The position numbers and the translations under genes are program-made. A DNA stretch of 64,000 nt from Zygnema cylindricum. Its lineage: Eukaryota > Streptophyta > Zygnematophyceae > Zygnematales > Zygnemataceae. The notes under the pieces are model-generated. The model had not been told where the DNA came from and did no database searches. It saw only the letters and a program-made list of their open reading frames with translations. Below, one piece after another: positions 23,697 through 33,387 of the stretch (positions are counted from its first letter, which is position 1; each line of letters starts with the position of its first letter). The stretch spans positions 376,669-440,668 of the forward strand of contig JBBHKE010001339.1 of the NCBI GenBank assembly GCA_037447655.1, in the 5' to 3' direction.

Positions 23697-26600
23697 CTTT
23701 TGTAACTTTCCTTGTCTGGAGATAAAAACACAACCCAAAATTCGTCTACAAGGCTGACGTTCAGTCATAATATTTCTGCTGTACCCTTTTTTTTTGTGTT
23801 ACAGTAACGAAAACTGCAACAAAACCGTCGGCAGTAACGGACGGCCGTTTGGCAGATTTTGCCTGCAAGAGTGTGTTTCCGGATTTGTGCAAATTTGTGG
23901 ATCCAATGCCCATTCCCACTATCATGGATGGATCCACTGGGGAGGCCATAAATCTTGGAATTTACAAACTTTACCAGGTAAAATCATATTAGATGTTTTT
24001 GATTAAGGTACCTTATGATGGATCGTTGAATACTCAGTTTTCTTATGATGGATAAAGCTTAAACTCACTAAAGTTGGTGCAAAATCTGCTGATTTGGAAT
24101 ACTACTCTCTTTTACTTTTCCAGATTTTCTTAACTAGTATTAATATCAAAGATGGGACCACCGGAAAGATATAAAAATTGGATAAAAAATCGTGTTGCCT
24201 ACTGAAGATTCAGTTTTTGTCGGTGTAAAATATGCCATAGAAATAGTTTGCTCTTCCACAAACTTGGAATTTACGCGATTATTTACGTCTCACAGAATTC
24301 GAATTCTACTTGTACCTTCTGAGGTTTTGGTAGTTGTTGCACGTGTTGCTATACAAATTACAAAATGTTCTGATGTCATTTTTTTTCGCTGAAAAATCCC
24401 ACCTACATTTGATTCTAATAATGTGAACAGATTACGAACCGTGTTTTAGTATCCGTGTCTTCTTTTTTCTGCGAAGGTGCATTCAGCTTCATGTGTTTTT
24501 CAAAGCACTTAGGTTTTTATTCGATACCCTCTTTTCCCAAAAGCTGTATTCATGTTTATTTGCTTTTCTGTTTTCCCCAGAAAATGCATCGTGATTTGAA
24601 TGCTACGGCACTCTACGGTTACGGATTGACGAGTGAGACAGCGGCGACTCCGGGCCCAACCATGGTGGTAAAGAGAGGAACTCCCACATATGTACAGTGG
24701 AAAAACTATATTGAGGACGAGTCATATGTGAAATCCGTTTACTCCCCAATTTCCGTTGTTCCCAAGAAAGGAGGCATCCCTGTCGGTACGTCGCCTAATT
24801 GTCACTCGATCCTCCATTAAATCAAACAAATGCATCCATGAGAAAAAACGAAAGTAATTGAGTTAGCAAAATAAAAAGCTACAGTATCGCATGTTTTTAA
24901 ATTGACCGTCAATTGACCCTTTGTCATAATAAACCAATGGGTTTCTATATTTGTACACTGCTGTAAATGGAGAACATCTTAAACATTTTCAAGCTTCAGT
25001 TCCACCTTGAAATTTTTAAATCTGTTTGCATAACATAACTGGTAGAACAATTTCTGACTGTTTCCATGAGTGTGACTGACCGCTGCAATTTCCGTAATTC
25101 TGAACAGTGATGCATCTCCACGGAGGGGAAACGGAGCCGGAATCCGACGGCCATCCCTTCGCCTGGTTCACCTCAAGGGGGGAAGTTGGGTCCACATTCA
25201 CCAAAAGCCTCTACACTTACCACAACGCCCAGCCTCCCGCCACCCTCTGGTACCACGACCACACCATGGGCCTCACGCAGCTCAGCACCTACTACGGTGC
25301 GTGCACACCCCAGCCTTCTTCTTCATTTCCCTCAATTTTTTCTTTTTTTTTCTTCTGTCTTGACCTTCCAGTCTCTCAAAACCGAGGCAAAGAGTTGTTT
25401 TTGAAGGACACCCATTTGAGTAAACACTAAATTTTGTGTTTTTGAGTAAATAGGCGTTTCGAGTGAGCTGGCATCGAGGTTTTTGAGGCATTTTCCTTTT
25501 TTTTTTTGCTAATTGTTTGGGAGGAATGGGAGGAGTGATATTATTTTTGGCGGGGAAATGGGAACTGGAAACTGGCGGTGGCAGGACTGGCGGGATTCTA
25601 CATCGTGACGGATCCCGAGGGTGACGAGGCGCGATTCAAAACGGCCGACGGAGGTTCCATGCTCCCCAGTGGGCAGTTCGACGTCTCGATCAACATCCTC
25701 AACAAAGTGTTACTCGAAGACGGCTCTCTCCACGTCATCGAAGACGACGCCTCCGTTGTCACCTCCTTCCGAGAAGTCACAACCGCCAACAATGTGGTAA
25801 GTACATACTAAATACAACCAATCGCACTGAAAATCAAAAAAGAAATTCCTTCCTCCCATTCCCCTCCCTTCCCCCTCGATTTTGCGATTTTGTGATCGTT
25901 GTCTATTGTTGTCGTTTTCTGAAGTCGAATTTTAATTTTAATTCGTTCATCCTTCCAGGCGTGGCCGTACATGGACGTCGAACGAACCAAGTACCGTTTC
26001 CGTCTTTTGAACAGCGACGGCCTCCGACGCCTTAACCTCACCTTCCTTTATGTGAACGAGAGCGTCCCCATTCGAGGAACCGGCCTCAATTTCACTCTCC
26101 CTGTTGGCCAGCGCATCATGTCGTACCAAATCGCAACTGACGCCGGGTACATAGAACAGCCCGTCCCTCTGTTGACCGTTTCTATCGCTCCGGCCGAAAG
26201 AGTCGAACTCGTGGTCGATTTTGACGTCAAAGGCAGCGTGGGAGCCGCCGACGTGTACCTCGTTAACTACGGCCAGCTGGAGCTCGACTCGTACGGATTA
26301 CCCATGGACACGAATTTGGGAGTGATCATGAAGTTCCGTGTCGGGGAAAATCCCGTTGCGTCGAGCGAACTGCCGTCGACTTTAACGGAACTGCCGATAC
26401 TGGATCCGGCAACTGCTGACGTCACCAGATGGTTGCCGCTCATCGAGACGCCTCTCTTCATGGATCGAGTGCACGTGCTCGGAGGACGTCACTGGGCGGA
26501 AGCCCCCACTGAGATCGCCACTCGGGTAACTTTCCCTCTCTCTCTCCCTCTCTTTCTTCTTATCTCTTTCTCTCCCTCTCTTTCTTTCTCACCCTCTCTT

Positions 26601-27673
26601 TCTTCCCATCTCTTTCTTTCCCTCTCTTTCTTCCCATCTCACTCTCTCCCTCTCTCTCTGTCTCCCTCTTCCTCTCTCTCTCTCCCCTCTCTCTCTCTCT
26701 CCCTTTCCCTTTCCCTCTCCCTCTCCCTTTCCCTCTCCCTCTCCCTCTCCCTCTCCTTCTCCCTCTCTTTCTTCTTATCTCTTTTTCTCCCTCTCTTTCT
26801 CCCCCTCTCTTTCTTCCCATCTCTTTCTTTTCCTCTCTTTCTTCCCATCTCTCTCTCTCTCTCTTCCTCTCCCACTCCCTCTCCCTCTCTCTCTCGCTGC
26901 TACTCTGACACCCACAAGTTTTACTCCTGTCTCTCCATCCCTCTGTTACAATACTTTCCCTCTCCCTCTCCTAACTCTGCCTCTCTTCTCTTTCCAGGGA
27001 ACAAGCGAGGTGTGGTTTCTAATCAACGAAACTCCCCAGATCCACACTATCCATCTCCATGCGGTCAAGTTCCGTATTATCAGTCGGCAGCAGTACGATA
27101 TCGGAATGTACCAAAACGGGTCTTGTTCTTTGACGGATTCCACTCTCCCTTCCTGCTACACCGGGGAGCTGCGAGGCCCTCACATTAGTGAACTCGGGTG
27201 GAAGGACACCTTCGCGGCCCAAGTCAACGATGTCACTCAGATTATGTTCCGATTGACCAGTCAGGTAAATTTCTTTCCTCGATCCTTTCCCTGTTCTGAC
27301 CTGTATCTCGGGCCCAAAATTCTGATCTTAATCGTTGATTCAACGATTATTGGTACTATTTTTTTGTTTTTGACGCTCCTCCTTCTCCAGTTTCTCTCAA
27401 CTTTCTCATTCTGGGTGTATAATGAATTGAGCATTTTTCTGGGCCATAGGCCAGTACGTCGGTTAATGATTCCAATTCTGGGTTTTTCATGAAATTGATG
27501 TTTTTCGTTTTTGTGTTTTTTCTTTTTTACAGAATGGACAACCTTTCCCTTTCGATCCCTCGGCCGAGCCCGGTTATGTGTGGCATTGTCATATTGCGGA
27601 GCACGAAGACTTTGAAATGATGCGTCCTTTTCTCATCGTCCCGCCTATCCCACCGAAGCCCGAGGAAGATTAA
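22059..27673 (+). CDS. LPR1: LPR1-type multicopper oxidase (ferroxidase), 9 exons
   Basis: Predicted secreted copper enzyme that oxidises Fe(II) with O2. LPR1/LPR2 do this in the apoplast in iron-dependent phosphate sensing of roots. Exons: 22,059-22,097; 22,548-22,737; 23,805-23,977; 24,581-24,785; 25,108-25,296; 25,585-25,796; 25,959-26,525; 26,998-27,264; 27,533-27,673. All junctions are GT-AG and phase-consistent, giving 660 residues (Arabidopsis LPR1 is about 580). A hydrophobic segment at residues 14-40 ([13 protein letters not shown]) acts as signal peptide or anchor. [11 protein letters not shown] and PGPT mark the first cupredoxin domain. All copper ligands are present: HLH 205/207, HDH 252/254, HTIHLH 541/544/546, HCH 632-634, H638 and axial M643. 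[12 protein letters not shown] marks domain 2. The N-terminal ~80 residues are not conserved and exon 1 is the least certain part. Confidence 0.93.
22270..22530. repeat. CT-rich tract in LPR1 intron 1
   Basis: Coding strand is nearly all C/T from about 22,175 to 22,530, with CCCTTCCCC and TCTCTCTC motifs, ending just before the exon 2 acceptor TTCCCAG. Confidence 0.8.
22755..22925. repeat. CT minisatellite, about 32-bp unit, in LPR1 intron 2
   Basis: Four to five near-perfect copies of a unit CCCTCTCTCTTTCCCTCTCT plus CCCTTCTCT begin about 20 bases after the 5' splice site (22,738). Confidence 0.9.
23659..23697. repeat. Poly(T) run in LPR1 intron 2
   Basis: An uninterrupted run of about 38 T about 110 bases upstream of the exon 3 acceptor. 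It may be the tail of a reverse-strand retroposon, but no body was recognised. Confidence 0.8.
26530..26905. repeat. CT-rich tract in LPR1 intron 7
   Basis: Pyrimidine repeats begin five bases after the 5' splice site (CGG/GTAACTTTCCCTCTC). Blocks such as TCTTTCTTCCCATCTC recur several times, separated by (CCCTCT)n. Confidence 0.85.
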
Positions 27674-28963
27674 CTTCAAATCAATATTTTTTCATCCGTT
27701 CGACCTTCACAGCCTAATCCGATATTGACGGATAATCATGTCTCGACGGTTAATTTTTCGATCTTTTAGTTCTCTATCCATTCTATCGGTTTGTCTTTTG
27801 TTGCAAAAGTCTTATCGGATTTGAAGTTGCAAAAAAGAAATTAGTGTCGCAACTATTTATGATGCCCCCTTTTTTTTTTTAAAGGCATCATTTGTCCAAA
27901 ATAGGGAATTTTGAGTTTTTTGACATCTGTCGAGGACATAGGCGACAATAATTTAGATTATTTTTCTTTTTGAAACTCATGGCTTGTTTTAAGCCATTGT
28001 TACCATTTAGGAAAGTTAGATACAATGTTTCGGTAACCAAGACAAAAAAAAAAAAAAAAAAAAAACTTCCAGAATAGTTGAATTAATTACTCTTTATGGT
28101 TAGAGTGCAAAATTGCGTGCCGCAAAATTGCCGATTTTCGTTATTTAAATTTTGGATTCTTGTAAATACAGTAGTTTTGGAGGGAGAAATGTACAGTAGT
28201 TCTAGAAATGAGTATTTTGTTAAAGTACTTAGTCTACAAAGTTTAGGATTTAGGAGTCAATGATACTTTCTTTTGTTGAAAAGGAAATTTTGTAAAGCAA
28301 CTTTTGTCCTTTTTTGTCCATGGAATTGTGATTTCTATATTCCAGAGCTGTTTTTCCGTATTTTTTTATTTATTATTGATTTTTTTTCGCTTTACGGTTT
28401 TTGGTTGGCATCGCTTTTTTGCTTTTGGTCGGAAAAAATTGATGTTGTGCATTTATCACATAGTCTTTTCTAAACGAATCATGCTTTTTCTTTTTTTCCT
28501 TATTTTCTTTTCTTTTTCCTCTGTATTTCATTTTTTATCGTAAAAACTGATCTTTTTTCTTTTCTTTTTTTTCATTATGACATCTGATTCTCTTCATAAA
28601 TCTTTACAATTCTTTGATTTTTCCATTATCCACAAACCCAAATCTTAAATAAACCTATTTTCATTACGACCTCTTTACTATTTTTTTTTTGAAAGCTGTT
28701 TTTTTTTTTTTTCCTCGTCTCTTTTTTGAAAATTTAAAATGCACAAAAATCTCACAAAAATCATAACTTTCGAACTTTAAAATGCACAAAAGGTTTATTT
28801 GTTTAAAGTTGAAAATGATATATAAAAAAAAAGGATTTTCCTGAATTAAACGGGATTTGATTAATTTAATAGATTTTTTAAATCAATTTTAGCTCTTAGG
28901 ATGTTTAAATTTAAAAAATGCAAAAAAACGCTCTATATTGTACAAGGCTACAATGTTTCCATC
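27674..28963. other. LPR1 3' flank, AT-rich
   Basis: Presumed 3' UTR and intergenic DNA with several homopolymer runs, including a poly(A) run at about 28,046-28,067. No coding region recognised. Confidence 0.5.
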
Positions 28964-29081
28964 CCAATATTTTGGGCAGAAGCCATGAACTGTGCCAACT
29001 ACATTAAGAATAGAGTCTTTACCTCAGTCGTAAAGGGAATGACACCTTATGAGAGATGTGTTGGAAGGAAACCAGATATCT
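28964..29081 (+). pseudogene. Copia integrase fragment
   Basis: Reads FWAEAMNCANYIKNRV and TPYERCVGRKPDI, the C-terminal part of the copia integrase core. It belongs to the family of element H (compare 38,660-38,790). It is cut off at 29,082 by the left LTR of E2, and its own beginning is lost. Confidence 0.8.
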
Positions 29082-30129
29082 TGTAACTGTGAGACCTCCA
29101 TAAGTCCTCAGAGTGGACAGCTTCCAATAAGCCTCTAGGATAATCCTGACCCCTTTGTGTTTAAGCAAAAATAACTGCCACCCTGGCAGACAAAAACTCT
29201 GACCAACTTCACCCCTGTGAAGGCAAGACTCCCCTGAGTCGATAGAAAAAAGAATCTCTGAATTTGCTCCCCTGAGCAGTAAGTTATGGAGGGTCAAAGT
29301 TGACCTTTTGTACAGAAGCTCTCTGGGAGAGAGGGTCCTATCTTCTAATTTTTCTAAGTCCTATCTCTCTCACAGACTCTATCTATTGATGTACGGAACC
29401 AATCAGAATTGAGTTCCGTACGCAAAAGTACAGCTGCCGGTGTACTTTATGTACGGACATTGTACGACATGGCAAAATGTCGACACATGTCAAATCCGGA
29501 TTCGGTGCCATAATCTCCGGAGATTCCACAATCCAACGGAATTTCGCCACGCGTCATCCGATGTGGCGATGGCCACAAACCGCCGAAATCTTCCTCCGCG
29601 ATCTCGGCGCTAATCCCGGCCGTCCGATTAAATTCGGCTTTAATCGTAGCCGTAATAAATACATGCGCGGTATTTGTTTCATTTACGAAACAAATGCGCG
29701 GTACTGATTTTTGTCCGTACCGTAAGTCGTACATTATATATTACTGGATCTATGTATCCCGTAATTCATTTCAGTTAAATGGTTTATCGCACGTATACAT
29801 ATTTAAATAAATATCAAACTATATGATACGTAACACTACCGCTAGACTAAACGGCTAAGGCTACCGGCTATTTCCTGCCTGCCGGCCGGTAGGTACAAGG
29901 ATCAAATCCTGCCGCCGGCACATACCTTTTAATTAAATAAATAAACCCTAACATAAAATTCCCGTAAACCTCAGGATAGCCAAGGAAGCCATGGCTCTAG
30001 CTTCCTCTCCAATTTCTCAGTGACTGCGACAAGTTTGAGAGTTGGAGAGAGAAGTTAGAGATAGACTGCCTCGACTTCTATATTTCTTTTCAGACCTAGA
30101 AAATACTAATAAAACCATTAGTTTCTACA
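29082..30129 (-). repeat. E2 3' LTR
   Basis: In element sense it starts TGTAGAAACTAATGG and ends in ACAGTTACA. It includes the conserved AGCCATGG and TCAGTGACTGCGACAAGT block (29,987-30,034, reading plus) and a short palindrome around TTTGTTTCATTTACGAAAC near 29,675. The core promoter region reads TACAAAA where related LTRs have TATAAAA. Confidence 0.92.
29838..29930 (+). promoter_or_regulatory. tRNA-like Pol III module in E2 3' LTR (antisense to element)
   Basis: A-box-like TAGACTAAACGGCTAAGG (29,843-29,860) is followed about 40 bases later by B-box-like GGATCAAATCC (29,899-29,909) and a TTTT at 29,927-29,930. Spacing fits a tRNA gene. The D and anticodon arms are degenerate, so this is tRNA-derived or tRNA-mimicking rather than a tRNA gene. 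Confidence 0.5.
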
Positions 30130-30140
30130 CTCCCCTTATT
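30130..30140 (-). promoter_or_regulatory. E2 polypurine tract
   Basis: On the element strand it reads AATAAGGGGAG directly before the 3' LTR; it would prime plus-strand DNA synthesis. Confidence 0.85.
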
Positions 30141-30142
30141 TT

Positions 30143-31251
30143 CTAGTCAATCTTTAATTTCAGACCACACTTCTCCCTGAAAAAAATTAGCTTAGGGGAA
30201 GGCACAGGTTTGGTCATCATATCTGCTACCATCTCACTATCTGGTCTGTACTCTAAACTGATTATTTTGTTTTCTACTTTCTCTCTAACAAAGCTGAGTC
30301 TGATGTCCATGTGTTTGGCTTTAAAATGGTGTTTAGGATTGGCAGAAATAGCGATTGCTGCCTGATTATCACAAAATATTTTTTGCACACCACTCTTAAG
30401 GTGACCAAGCTCACCAAGCAAAGACTTGACCCACATCAATTCTTTTACAGCAGAGCAAGAGGCCATGTACTCAGCCTCCATGGTGGACTGAGCAATAACC
30501 TTTTGCTGTTTGCTACTCCAACAGCAAGCCCTATCACCCACATATAATACATATCCAGAAGTACATCTCCTCATCGGAGCATCACCATAACTGGCATCAC
30601 TCCAAGTAGTGATGTCAGTATTCTCCCCACCCAAATGCAACCATAGATCTCTAGTTCCTACCAAGTATCTAAGGACTCTCTTAGCTGCCTCCCAATCCTT
30701 CTTAGTGGGAGCATTTAGACTTCTACTCAGCACTCCTACAGCTGCAGCTAAATCCGGCCGGGTACAATTCATAAAATAGATTAGACTTCCCACTACTTGC
30801 CTGTAAGGAATAGTCTGCATGAACTTCTGTTCATCAGGAGATAACTCCTCGTCTAAGACTATGACTCCTTTTTCCTCACTCCCCTCACTTCCCTTCTTTA
30901 ACTCCATTGGAGTTGTACAACTATTAGCTTTATCCAATTGAAATTTTTCAAGCATGTTCCCTATTGCTTCCTTTTGAGTCAATCTTATAATTTTCCTTTT
31001 CCGGTCTATCTCTACTTGAATTCCCAAAATATATTTTGCTTCCCCCATATCCTTCATTTCAAATCTCCCCTTAAGATCGGTTTTCAGTTTATTAATTTTT
31101 TCCATTGATTTACTTAAAACAAGCAAATCATCAACATAAATTGCAATAAATATAAAACCTTCCTCATCTTCGAAAACATAGATTGAGTGATCTGAGCTGA
31201 TCCGAATATATCCTAGACCGGTAAGAAACTCGTCAAGCTTCTTATTCCATG
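30143..31251 (-). pseudogene. E2 pol: C-terminal RT and RNase H
   Basis: Continues RT after the frameshift. The long open part (30,143-31,126) holds LSKSMEKINKLK, YILGIQVEI, the TIPYRQVVGSLIYFMNCTRP motif and the RNase H stretch WSDASYGDAPMRRCTSGYV through EAEYMA and KHMDIR. The YVDD catalytic motif lies just upstream at about 31,128-31,142 in the same frame. Complete to its stop codon 14 bases from the 3' LTR. Confidence 0.9.
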
Positions 31252-31252
31252 T

Positions 31253-31704
31253 CGAGGCGCCTGTTTCAAACCATAAAGAGATTTAATCAGCCGGCATACC
31301 TTACTCTCCTCTCCTTCTTCCACAAACCCTTCGGGTTGTCGCATGAAGATCTCCTCTTCCAATTCTCCATGCAAAAAGGTTGTTTTGATGTCCATCTGGT
31401 GCACTTCCATGTCTTCCGCCGCTGCTAAACTGAGAAGTATGCGGACGGAGGGAAATCTGACCACCGGGGCAAAGGTTTCCTCGTAGTCAATTCCTTCCTT
31501 TTGTGTAAATCCCTTTGCCACTAATCTGGCCTTGTAGCGCTCGATTGTGTTATCTGGGTTCAGTTTTAGTTTGAAAACCCACTTACAACCGATTGGTTTT
31601 CGGTTAGGTGGACAATCCACCAGCTCCCAAGTATCGGCTGCCATAATTGAGGCCATCTCTTCATTAATGGCTGTCTTCCACCGATTTCTTTCTGGACAAT
31701 TCAT
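31253..31704 (-). pseudogene. E2 pol: N-terminal RT
   Basis: Contains AINEEMASIMAADTWELVD, CKWVFKLKLNPDNTIERYKA and the catalytic-domain motif [19 protein letters not shown] one-base deletion near 31,252, where E3 reads CGACAGTGG and E2 CGACATGG, shifts the frame after GLKQAPR. The frame continues upstream to the TAG at 31,765. Confidence 0.9.
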
Positions 31705-31764
31705 CGCCTCTCCATAAGTTTGAGGTTCATCTTGATGAGATAGTTTAGTTACCTTGTTATTAAC

Positions 31765-33369
31765 CTATTTTTCTTGCAGTCTTTTGCTACTTCTCCTCCC
31801 CCCTTCAAAATCTGAGGCCAGAATAGATGGTTTTCGTGGATTCTTTCGAACAAACTCGGCTTCTCCCCTATCCCTTGATTCCGAATCAATTTCCACCACG
31901 TCTTCCGCTTCGAGTAGAGTTGTCACTGGAGTTTCCACAGCCGAGTCCTTTTCGGTCTGATTTGTTCTTGCAAGAATGTCATCGTCTCTAAAACCTGGAT
32001 AGTTAGGAAGCTCAAAGTCATCAGAATTTTCTGACTCAAATCTGATTTTTACTGACTTTGTATATTTGAAGGGATCCACAGACTTTCCTTCATCCATAAC
32101 TACTAGATGCTTTACTAAGATTATATCTTCTCTTTTTAGATCATAAACTCTATATCCTTTAACATCCTCATCATATCCTAATAAGTATCCCGGTTTTCCT
32201 TTAGGATCTAGCTTCCAATTGGACCGATCAGTATCTAGACTGAATACTTGACTGCCGAAAACCTTTAAATGAGATAAGTCTGGTTTCCGGCCTGTCCATC
32301 TCTCATAAGGTGTTTGATCTTTTATAGCTGAAGTAAGAACTCTATTTTTGAGGTAATTAGCACAGTTCATTGCTTCTGCCCAAAACCTTTTTCCTATCTT
32401 CTTATCCGACAACATACTTCTAGCACTATCACTTAGTGTTCTATTTAACCTTTCAGCTACCCCATTCTGTTCAGGATTTTCTGGCACTGTCTTTTGGTGT
32501 TGAACCCCATCTTCCCTCAAAAAATCCTCAAACTGGTTAGAAGTATACTCTCCACCATTGTCACTCTTTACTCTCTTGATTGGAGTTTCATGGAGTTTTT
32601 CGCTCCATGCTTTATATTGTCTAAAACAGTCCTCAGCTTCTGACTTGTTTTTCAAAAAATATACTCGGGAATACCGAGACCAATCATCAGTTATAGTCAT
32701 CATAAATCTCTTCCCCCCCGGTGAGGGCACTCTAGCCGGTCCCCAAATATCTGTGTGTACTAGATCTAGAAGTTTTTCTCCCTTGTAGGTGGCTGTTTTT
32801 GGAAAGGGTAATCGGTGTGCTTTACCTTGAGCACACCCACTACAATCACTTATATCATCACTCTCACTGAACTGAATCCCTTCCACCACTCCCATCTTTT
32901 TCATCTCTCTTAACTTATCTAGATTCACATGCCCAAGCCTCTTATGCCACATCATAATATCATGAACACCAGCATAATAAAGTTTCTTCGTTTCATTACT
33001 TAAGATCAGCCTAAACATCCCATGGCTACCTTTCTCAGCAATGAAATAGACATCCTCCTCAAAACTAGCAGTAAAGACTCCTTCCCTAGTGCTAGTGAAA
33101 AAACCCTTATCATCTAATACTGATGTAGAGATAAGGTTTTTGTTCAGCTCCGGAATAAACAATACATCGGAGAATGTTAATATGGATGTCTTTCCTTCAA
33201 CTAACACTTTCAGATCTACCGATCCTACAAGAGTAGTGGTGACTATCCTCCCATCCCCGTACTCTATCTCTACGGTGGGAATCTTTCTTATCTTAGTGAA
33301 CAGGTGTCTATCCTTACACATGTGCATGGAGGCACCTGAATCTACAATCCAGCCTGCTTCACCTTTCAA
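31765..33369 (-). CDS. E2 pol: aspartic protease and integrase
   Basis: Protease has the intact catalytic motif WIVDSGASMHMC. The integrase zinc-binding HHCC reads HKRLGHVNLDKLREM and CSGCAQGKAH. The DDE core has HTDIWGP, DNGGEYTSNQFEDF and PENPEQNGVAERLNRT. The frame ends at TAG (31,765-31,767) where E3 has CAG, and begins after another TAG (33,388-33,390). It is one segment of a formerly continuous gag-pol frame. Confidence 0.92.
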   Translation of the reverse strand: MKGEAGWIVDSGASMHMCKDRHLFTKIRKIPTVEIEYGDGRIVTTTLVGSVDLKVLVEGKTSILTFSDVLFIPELNKNLISTSVLDDKGFFTSTREGVFTASFEEDVYFIAEKGSHGMFRLILSNETKKLYYAGVHDIMMWHKRLGHVNLDKLREMKKMGVVEGIQFSESDDISDCSGCAQGKAHRLPFPKTATYKGEKLLDLVHTDIWGPARVPSPGGKRFMMTITDDWSRYSRVYFLKNKSEAEDCFRQYKAWSEKLHETPIKRVKSDNGGEYTSNQFEDFLREDGVQHQKTVPENPEQNGVAERLNRTLSDSARSMLSDKKIGKRFWAEAMNCANYLKNRVLTSAIKDQTPYERWTGRKPDLSHLKVFGSQVFSLDTDRSNWKLDPKGKPGYLLGYDEDVKGYRVYDLKREDIILVKHLVVMDEGKSVDPFKYTKSVKIRFESENSDDFELPNYPGFRDDDILARTNQTEKDSAVETPVTTLLEAEDVVEIDSESRDRGEAEFVRKNPRKPSILASDFEGGRRSSKRLQEK

Positions 33370-33387
33370 TCCACCGTAAGCACATTT

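Noticed and set aside
25971-27188. Single 405-residue frame through LPR1
   Set aside because: It reads through the CT-rich intron 7. Splicing at 26,525/26,998 restores the HTIHLH domain in the correct frame.
29447-29734. ~95-residue frame on the minus strand repeated in the E2 LTRs
   Set aside because: It lies within the LTR, is carried along with LTR copies, and is lost in the E3 LTRs and other families.
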